The position numbers and the translations under genes were made by a program. Under the pieces are notes generated by a model. It did no database searches and had not been told where the DNA came from. It was given only the letters and a program-made list of their open reading frames with translations. Source: Deltaproteobacteria bacterium (GTDB lineage: Bacteria; Desulfobacterota; Dissulfuribacteria; Dissulfuribacterales; QOAL01). Taken from it: a stretch of DNA of 20,802 nt. The DNA is taken from the NCBI GenBank assembly GCA_026988585.1, contig JALSKY010000073.1, positions 1-20,802 on the forward strand, written 5' to 3'. Positions 16,245 to 20,802 of the stretch are shown piece by piece (the stretch's first letter is position 1; every line of letters starts with the position of its first letter).

Positions 16245-16316
16245 TCAATGCCGAACCGCGCACAGCTCAGCCATTTCAGCCACAAATTCCCGCACATGAG
16301 CCTGCCAACAGGTCAT
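16245..16316 (-). CDS. Possible leader peptide upstream of DUF177 gene
   Basis: A 23-codon ORF starts at ATG 16316-16314 and stops with TGA 3 bases before the DUF177 start, in the same frame. Its AGGT Shine-Dalgarno-like sequence lies in the 5' arm of a 7-bp hairpin whose loop holds the ATG. Such a layout could set translation of the next gene by coupling. No similarity to known leader peptides is recognised and the ORF could be chance. Confidence 0.25.
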   Translation of the reverse strand: MTCWQAHVREFVAEMAELCAVRH

Positions 16317-16331
16317 GTTGAAACACCTGTT
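16307..16331 (-). promoter_or_regulatory. Hairpin in the DUF177-rpmF leader
   Basis: A 7-bp perfect stem AACAGGT/ACCTGTT (plus 16307-16313 and 16325-16331) with an 11-base loop. On the minus strand the 5' arm includes a Shine-Dalgarno-like AGGT and the loop includes the ATG of the small leader ORF, so folding would hide its start. The structure is visible; a regulatory role is inferred. Confidence 0.35.
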
Positions 16332-16374
16332 ATCAGAAGGAAGAAGTCACACTGATACAGGAGTGAAACAGAAG

Positions 16375-16397
16375 AAAAAGCCTTTTGAAAAATGGCT
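16375..16397 (-). terminator. Weak terminator-like hairpin in the DUF177 leader
   Basis: On the minus strand AGCC pairs with GGCT (plus 16394-16397 and 16379-16382), with T/A pairing inside, followed by TTTTT (plus 16375-16379). It lies downstream of the promoter at 16458-16485 and upstream of DUF177. It could be an attenuator or the end of tatC read-through. The stem is short. Confidence 0.3.
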
Positions 16398-16421
16398 GGA
16401 TCATGCGCCTGCCACACAAAA

Positions 16422-16438
16422 GAGCCTATTTATGGCTC
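16422..16438 (-). promoter_or_regulatory. Short hairpin near the predicted transcript start
   Basis: Perfect 5-bp dyad GAGCC/GGCTC around a 7-base loop, about 20 bases downstream of the predicted -10 on the minus strand. It would sit near the 5' end of the leader RNA and could be an operator or an RNA-stabilising hairpin. No known binding site is recognised. Confidence 0.25.
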
Positions 16439-16457
16439 CATAACCTGAAGAGAGCAC

Positions 16458-16485
16458 AATATAAAACCCGCAATCCTGTTGTCAA
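16458..16485 (-). promoter_or_regulatory. Sigma70-type promoter for the DUF177-rpmF-plsX-fab unit
   Basis: On the minus strand a perfect -35 TTGACA (plus 16480-16485) is followed after 16 bases by the -10 TATATT (plus 16458-16463). It lies just past the tatC stop. Transcription would start near 16450, giving a leader of about 210 bases before DUF177. It is the best -35/-10 match I found in the window. Confidence 0.6.
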
Positions 16486-16504
16486 GTAAAGAAAACGCTG
16501 ACTC

Positions 16505-17242
16505 TCAAGCAGAAGATGGCTGTTCCTGCGGTCTTTTACAGACCAGTCTGGCGACAACAATGCCGATCTCATAAAGAAAATATAGGGGCAGGGCCATAAG
16601 GGACATATTGAACACATCCGGAGTAGGTGTAAGAGCTGCCGCAAGGATTGCTATTATCAATATGGCGTAACGTCTCTTGCTGCTAAAGGTATCCGGAGTA
16701 CAGACCCCTAATCTACATACCAGGGTCATGATAAGCGGCAGTTCAAATATGAGGCCAAAACTCAACAGAAACAACCCTGTAAAATCAACAAATTTCCCAA
16801 CACTTATCACCGGTTTGACAACCTCTGACTGGTATCCCAGGAGAAATTTGACACCGAATGGCAGGGTCACGAGAAAACAGAATGTTGCACCAGCATAAAA
16901 CAGAAGCAGCCCGAAGAAGACGAACAGCACGATAAAGATACGCCTCAAACCAAAGGCAGAAGAGAGCACATTGCCGATTCGAACCATTATCCAGGGAGCC
17001 ATCAGGATCAAGGCCACCACAGATGAAAGTTTTATCAAGGCAATCACCGGTTCAAAAACCCCAAAAAATGCCAGTTTCTGATCCAGATGTATCTGGAGCA
17101 GAGTGAGCAGATCAGGCGAATACCAATAGATTAACAGGGTGAGCAGCACAAAACCTATGGCTATCTCCAGGACAAACCTCCGGAAGGCGGTAACGAAAAA
17201 AAGAAGCCTGTTTACTGCAAGATTTTCTTTGAAAAAAGACAT
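16505..17242 (-). CDS. tatC: Divergent TatC-family twin-arginine translocase subunit
   Basis: Polytopic inner-membrane protein of the TatC family, 245 residues. Matching family marks are FEPVIALIKL near residue 65, LLLFYAGATF, the conserved FELP, the LTPTPD loop and the LYEIGI ending, with about six hydrophobic segments. The N-terminal HLxELRxR motif of TatC is degraded here to FVTAFRRF (16-23), and the acidic residue of the cytoplasmic loop (KHERR in E. coli) is missing (FGLRR). Those two glutamates (E15 and E103 in E. coli) form the twin-arginine binding site. No tatA or tatB is adjacent. It may be a specialised paralogue. Its upstream region abuts a dead IS91-type element. Confidence 0.85.
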   Translation of the reverse strand: MSFFKENLAVNRLLFFVTAFRRFVLEIAIGFVLLTLLIYWYSPDLLTLLQIHLDQKLAFFGVFEPVIALIKLSSVVALILMAPWIMVRIGNVLSSAFGLRRIFIVLFVFFGLLLFYAGATFCFLVTLPFGVKFLLGYQSEVVKPVISVGKFVDFTGLFLLSFGLIFELPLIMTLVCRLGVCTPDTFSSKRRYAILIIAILAAALTPTPDVFNMSLMALPLYFLYEIGIVVARLVCKRPQEQPSSA

Positions 17243-17281
17243 CAGTTACCCACAAAATCTGCTATATTTTCAACCTGAGTT

Positions 17282-18275
17282 ATGCACTTTAAAAAGGTAG
17301 TGTATTATTCCGAATATGGATATTTCAAGCAATATAAAAACTTCGTCCTCCTATCCCATAAAAAGGCCCTTCACGCCATGGAGCACTGCTGGGATGAACA
17401 TGGCCCCCGCATGATGGCCCAGTGCACGGGAAAAGACTGCTGTCAGATCACCTACATCCCTCTTTCCTGCGGTCACAGAAACTGTCCCCACTGCCAAAAC
17501 CATGAAAACCAGCAGTGGATAGAAAACCAGCTGAGCAAGAGGCTTCCTGCCAGGTACTATCTTATCACCTTCACCCTGCCGTCCCAGCTTAGGGATCTGG
17601 CCTGGAAACACCAGAAGGCCATCTATTCACTGATGTTCTCCTGTGTCCAGGATATCCTGTAGACCTTTGTAAAAAACGACAAGAAACTTGGCGGTGCTGC
17701 AGGACTCACCGCAATTCTCCACACCCATTCCCGCCGCCTTGATTACCATCCCCATATCCATGTGGTCATGCCCGGAGCAAGTATCAACATGGAAACCCGT
17801 CTCTGGCGTACCAAGTCGCCCGGATATCATGTTCAACCATGAGGCCCTTGCAAAGGTCTTCAGGGCTAAATTCCTCCAGGTTTTAGGGTACCAGGAAATT
17901 GTCCTGGGAAATGGATCGTGGACTGCAAGGAGGTAGGTGATGGACAAAAAGCCATAATCTATCTTGGAAAATACCTGTAGGGAAAAGGACATCCTTGATT
18001 GCAGCATTGGCATGGTCACCTACAGTACAGGACAAGAACCGTCAGCGGAGAATATTTCCTCTATCTCCTCAGGTGTTACGGGTTTCTCCACCCCTGCAGC
18101 AAGAAGCTCATCCGTTTTTCTTCAGATGGTCCTTCGTATCAATCCTCTCAGGATGTTTGCCAAAAGAAACAGAAAAAGGCCGACAATCACCTGTCCGGTC
18201 TGTGGAAGGCCAATGAAAATCCTAAGGACCATGATGCCAGGGCCGGTTAAATATCAGGGTGCCTGTAGCACCTGA
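17282..18275 (+). pseudogene. IS91-family transposase, decayed
   Basis: Remnant of a Y2/HUH single-strand transposase (IS91 type). The first 126 codons (17282-17659) are open and carry the N-terminal zinc-binding block (HCWDEH, CTGKDCC, CGHRNCPHCQ) and the LITFTLPSQLR segment. A TAG at 17660 interrupts the frame. Reading on in the same frame gives the HUH metal motif HPHIHVVMPG (from 17747), then YLGKYL followed by TAG at 17978 where the second tyrosine region should continue. Between them the frame shifts near 17835 (a FNHEALAKVFRAKF segment is in another frame). The C-terminal CPVCGRPM zinc ribbon is in yet another frame and ends at TGA 18273-18275. Multiple stops and frameshifts make it non-functional. 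It is the only sizeable plus-strand coding remnant. Confidence 0.85.
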
Positions 18276-18521
18276 GAAAGGCCTGGAGGGCGCATATGTA
18301 AACCCTGATCAACATACATCCCCAAAACGGAGACAAGATAAAATCTCCGTTAAGAGACTCATGCGCCCAAAATACATGGCATTTGCCTTTATATGACCCC
18401 AAAAAACATGCAAAACCTTTTTCAAAGAGCGGTATTAAAACAAAATCAGAAGTTTTTTAGTTCATCCCTCTAAACAGTACTCCCAGCGGCAAAAAGATAT
18501 TTTCTAAAGAGTGCCGGGCTT
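18276..18521. other. Non-coding stretch after the IS91 remnant
   Basis: No plausible gene on either strand. The first 95 bases hold nested inverted repeats (annotated separately); the rest is AT-rich, with T and A runs and no motif I recognise. It probably includes the end of the IS91-type element; the exact boundary cannot be placed without an intact copy. Confidence 0.4.
18288..18368. repeat. Nested inverted repeats at the presumed IS91 end
   Basis: The outer arms GGGCGCAT (18288-18295) and ATGCGCCC (18361-18368) are perfect complements. Inside lies a perfect 8-bp hairpin AACGGAGA/TCTCCGTT (18326-18333 and 18344-18351) with a 10-base loop. IS91-type elements lack classical terminal inverted repeats but carry hairpins at their origin and terminus ends, so this may be an element end. 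The assignment is an inference. Confidence 0.45.
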
Positions 18522-18595
18522 GTTCAACAAACGGTTCAGATTGTGGTTCGCTCGCTCGCCCACTCGCTCTCACAATCTAACCTTTCTCGTTAGCC
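18522..18595 (-). repeat. attC-like recombination site downstream of hepT
   Basis: Read on the minus strand: GGCTAAC (plus 18589-18595, near the RYYYAAC consensus), a 6-base spacer, an arm GGTTAGATTGTG, a GCGA-rich loop, the complementary arm CACAATCTGAACC with one unpaired G, and GTTGAAC (plus 18522-18528, which fits GTTRRRY). The 12-bp stem with one extrahelical base, the core sites and the 74-base length all fit integron attC sites. The hepT stop codon overlaps the first core site, as is common in cassettes. No integrase gene is in the window. Confidence 0.45.
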
Positions 18596-18937
18596 GAAAT
18601 ATTCTTTTTTTATCTGCTTGATCTCATGTTCCAATGCAGGAGCATCAATAGTTGCTATTTCCCAAACAATATCAATATTTACTCCAAAATATCCGTGAAT
18701 TAGTCTATCTCTGGTACCAGCAATCATCTTCCATGGAATAGATTGGTATTTTTCTTTTAGTTTAGGTGATATTTGCTTAGTAGCTTCTCCTATGACTTCC
18801 AAGTTTCTAATTATTGCATCTTGTGTTTTTAGGTCATGAACAAAGTCATCAAAACTGATGCCATGAATATATTGTGCTATCTTTGAAAGACAGATCAATA
18901 TATCCTCAATCAAGTCTTGATCAGTGCGTTTAGACAT
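18590..18937 (-). CDS. hepT: HepT-like HEPN ribonuclease toxin
   Basis: 115-residue HEPN-domain (DUF86) protein, the toxin of MntA-HepT type VII toxin-antitoxin modules, expected to cleave RNA. The HEPN catalytic motif Rx4HxY is intact: R76, H81 and Y83 in GTRDRLIHGYFG. In characterised pairs the antitoxin MntA silences HepT by adding AMP to the tyrosine of this motif. The gene overlaps mntA by 8 bases, giving coupled translation. The region is more AT-rich than the fab operon, suggesting horizontal origin. The TAA stop lies within the first core of the attC-like site. Confidence 0.9.
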   Translation of the reverse strand: MSKRTDQDLIEDILICLSKIAQYIHGISFDDFVHDLKTQDAIIRNLEVIGEATKQISPKLKEKYQSIPWKMIAGTRDRLIHGYFGVNIDIVWEIATIDAPALEHEIKQIKKEYFG

Positions 18938-19232
18938 AAATAATATTCTTCTCTATTTCTGTAGATACCTTTTTTACACGAATGTTTCTTATTCCATCTT
19001 GTGTAAGCACATCGACCTTTTTGCCAAACAAATTCTCCATATATTCAACAAATTCTACAAATTTTAGTCCGATGTGATGGTCAAATTCAACTACTATATC
19101 AATGTCACTATCTGGTCTAGCTGAATCCTTTGCCACAGAACCAAAAAGCCCGATGCGTCGAATGCCATATTGGCGTGACAGATAAGGATATTGTTCTTTT
19201 ATTTTTTTTATTATTTCATCACGGTATCCCAT
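18930..19232 (-). CDS. mntA: MntA-like minimal nucleotidyltransferase antitoxin
   Basis: 100-residue minimal nucleotidyltransferase. The signature GSx10DxD is intact: G31-S32, D43 and D45 in LFGSVAKDSARPDSDIDIVV, with a third acidic residue at D74 (KKVDVL). It is expected to AMPylate the partner HEPN toxin and neutralise it. The ATG at 19232 has AGGA six bases upstream. It precedes and overlaps hepT, the common MNT-HEPN order. The pair forms the whole content of a proposed gene cassette between two attC-like sites. Confidence 0.9.
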   Translation of the reverse strand: MGYRDEIIKKIKEQYPYLSRQYGIRRIGLFGSVAKDSARPDSDIDIVVEFDHHIGLKFVEFVEYMENLFGKKVDVLTQDGIRNIRVKKVSTEIEKNIIYV

Positions 19233-19251
19233 AATTATCCTCTTTTCACCG

Positions 19252-19373
19252 GCTAACGACCTGCATCACCTGCCCGCCCACCAGTTGGCAACCAGCTTTC
19301 CAGTAAGGAAAGACTATGAATTGCCACCGGAAAGAGGCAGGGCTTGCGGGTAAGCGTGAGTGTGATTGTTAGC
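19252..19373 (-). repeat. attC-like 122-base nested imperfect palindrome upstream of mntA
   Basis: Five stems nest in correct order: GCTAAC/GTTAGC at the ends (19252-19257, 19368-19373), ATCAC/GTGAT (19265-19269, 19362-19366), CCCGC/GCGGG (19273-19277, 19346-19350), TGGCAA/TTGCCA (19286-19291, 19321-19326), and CTTTCC/GGAAAG (19296-19301, 19307-19312) closing a 5-base loop. The terminal core words, overall length and imperfect pairing fit a long integron attC site. The core deviates from GTTRRRY at one position. The orientation is inferred from mntA-hepT. Confidence 0.5.
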
Positions 19374-19484
19374 TTATTTCATGTACTTTCTGAACTATGA
19401 CTCCAGTAAGCGTCAATTGATACCTGTTTTGTCTTGGAACTTTACGGATAATTCCATGGACTCGCAGGAATTTCAACTGACGAC
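19374..19484. other. Gap between amidohydrolase 3' end and the attC-like site
   Basis: 111 bases with no ORF of note, no T-tract terminator and no repeat that I can see. Confidence 0.3.
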
Positions 19485-20690
19485 TTATTCGTTATTACTT
19501 TTATAAAACTGATCATCTCCAGCTTGTTTATAAAAACTTTCTTTCAGGTCTAAAACACTTCCATGGGAGCGCATCTCATCTGGTAAGCCAATCGGTTCTT
19601 TGATCAATGCGTTAATGGGCGATTTGTATTTAAACCCTTTAGTCCTTTTTTTAAAATCATCCTTAACTTTCTGCATAAAAGCACGATCGGTAAGAATGTC
19701 TATGCCGGTCAGTGCCAAAACTTTTGCCGCCGCAACGGCCGATTTCATTCCTATACTCGATCCATGGCTAGCGGTTGCCATCCAGGTGTGAATCCCAATT
19801 CCCTCCGGTGAAGAGGGCATTAACAGACCCATCGTGGGAGTGAGCCAGCTGACATCACCCACATCGGAGCTGCCACCCAGAATTGGCTCGTCGGTGGGTA
19901 ATGGCTTGATCTCTTTAGTCATACCGGTTGGTTCTACCCCGGCGTTCTTTTGAAGGGTTTTGGCAAAAGCGATCTCTTCCTCAGTATATTTCGGCAAACC
20001 AACTTCCTCCAGATGCCGTTGCATCCGTTCGGCCAAAGGTGTGTTTGGCAGTAAGTCGTACATGCCGAAATAATCGACAGCCAACGCTTTGGTTTGCGTT
20101 GCAAGAGCAGCTCCCTTAGCCATATCCTTTAGCCAGGCCACACCATCTTCTACAAGAGCACGGTTTGCGTTGCGGTAGGTCAACATGACCGATGCCTTTT
20201 CGGGCACGATATTGGGAGCCACACCGCCATTCTTGATGACGTAGTGGATACGCGCTGTGGGCTGGACGTGCTCGCGCATCATGTTGACACTGTGCAGGAA
20301 AATCTCCACCGCATCAAGAGCACTACGGCCTTTCCATGGATTCAGTCCAGCATGAGCAGTCTTGCCAATGAACTCAATATACATATGACTCAAGGCAGTG
20401 CTTCTAAGTTTCAAAACGCTGGCTATGTTCATGGGGTGCCAATGCAGCATAGCATCCACATCGTTAAACAAACCGTCACGAGCCATGTAAACCTTGGCTC
20501 CTTCGGTTTCCTCTGAAGCAGCGCCATAAACTCTAAGCGTTCCAGCAATCTTTTTATCCTGCATAAGGTTTTTGATGGCCAGCGCAGCTCCAAGACCTCC
20601 TGCAGCGATAAGATTGTGACCACATGCGTGACCTGAGGTTACGCCGTCCTTGCGGGGCTCTTTGTGTGGAGTAACTGTCAGGACCCGCAA
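19485..20690 (-). pseudogene. M20-family amidohydrolase (AbgB-like), 5'-truncated
   Basis: Metal-dependent amidohydrolase of the M20D/AbgB type; relatives cleave p-aminobenzoyl-glutamate or other N-acyl amino acids. About 400 residues remain of an expected 470-490. The metal ligands HACGHN (21-26), the catalytic SEETEG glutamates (E60, E61), HWHP, the GKTAHAGLNPWKGRSALDA dimerisation and active-site block, and a late ASHGSSIGMK histidine are present. The frame opens at a TTG (20690), but the N-terminal part with the first metal-site residues is absent and the upstream DNA encodes a transposase C-terminus. The real gene was therefore cut near 20675-20690 by an insertion. The remaining reading frame is intact, so the event may be recent. 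Confidence 0.85.
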
Positions 20691-20802
20691 GATTATATAC
20701 CGATTTTTTAAAGAGGTTAGGACGTTTTTGTTGCCATTGTTTCAGGGCGTCTATGGGTGTTTTATTACCCAGAGCCCTTTGCGGAATCCAGCCATTATAG
20801 AT
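20677..20802 (-). mobile_element. Insertion-sequence transposase, C-terminal fragment (window edge)
   Basis: Open frame entering from the right edge. It encodes a 42-residue tail containing YNGWIPQRALGNKTPIDALK and ending SVYNLAGPD. The pattern of IPQRALG, then TP..ALK.W, then VYN.AG.D is typical of integrase-core (rve/DDE) transposases of the IS481/IS3 type. It abuts the truncated amidohydrolase in a different frame, and no stop follows the usual end, so the element's terminus may be lost or overlap the junction. Most of the element lies outside the window. Confidence 0.7.

Noticed and set aside
16239..16316. Small ORF read through TGA into DUF177 as a selenoprotein
   Set aside because: The frames do match, but TGA-GAT-ATG leads straight into a normal DUF177 start, no SECIS-like hairpin follows, and DUF177 proteins do not need an N-terminal extension.
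17282..17662. Intact 126-residue plus-strand gene
   Set aside because: It is only the N-terminal third of an IS91-type transposase; the rest of the protein is readable beyond the TAG, so it is part of a pseudogene.
17627..18019. 130-codon minus-strand open frame within the IS91 remnant
   Set aside because: Antisense to recognisable transposase segments, including the HUH motif, with no independent support.
18546..18570. GCGA/CGCT tandem words as a CRISPR or microsatellite
   Set aside because: Only a few 4-base copies within the loop of the attC-like site; no repeat-spacer regularity. I saw no CRISPR array anywhere in the window.
20688..20690. TTG as the true start of the amidohydrolase
   Set aside because: Family members have some 70-90 more N-terminal residues before HxCGHN, and the DNA upstream encodes a transposase tail; this codon is just where the frame happens to open.

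Overview
The window looks like a chromosomal segment of a Gram-negative, probably anaerobic member of the Desulfobacterota (former Deltaproteobacteria). The main argument is gene order. A minus-strand run DUF177-rpmF-plsX-fabH-...-fabG-acpP-fabF-rpiB-glyA-dCMP deaminase-nrdR resembles the order I recall from Geobacter-type genomes. The genus cannot be named from this sequence. Base composition looks close to 50% GC in the core part and clearly more AT-rich at the toxin-antitoxin pair near the right end.

All genes that look functional are on the minus strand, so transcription runs right to left. Positions 1-17242 are conserved housekeeping DNA. In transcription order this is: a divergent tatC; DUF177 (yceD), rpmF, plsX and fabH; an acyl-CoA dehydrogenase with etfB and a ferredoxin-fused etfA; fabG, acpP, fabF and rpiB; glyA, dCMP deaminase and nrdR; a one-piece secDF; murA; and the first two thirds of moaA, cut by the left edge. 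Three themes are visible: phospholipid and fatty-acid synthesis, one-carbon and deoxynucleotide metabolism, and envelope building or export. A good sigma70-like promoter lies about 220 bases upstream of the DUF177 gene. Intrinsic terminators lie just before glyA and just before murA.

Positions 17243-20802 are accessory DNA. They hold a decayed IS91-type transposase with hairpins after it, then an mntA-hepT toxin-antitoxin pair between two attC-like imperfect palindromes. Next is an M20-type amidohydrolase gene that has lost its 5' end to an insertion sequence, whose transposase C-terminus runs off the right edge.

Two observations deserve most attention. First, the place where I would expect fabD holds an acd-etfB-etfA set. 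Its EtfB motif and its EtfA ferredoxin domain resemble electron-bifurcating (CarCDE-like) enoyl-CoA reductase complexes, which suggests a flavin-based redox step tied to fatty-acid synthesis. Second, the MntA/HepT pair appears to be an integron-type gene cassette: the sequence at its start is exactly complementary to the core site at its end. Smaller points are a fused SecDF, a TatC lacking the two glutamates used for twin-arginine recognition, and structured RNA-like elements between secDF and murA and ahead of DUF177.
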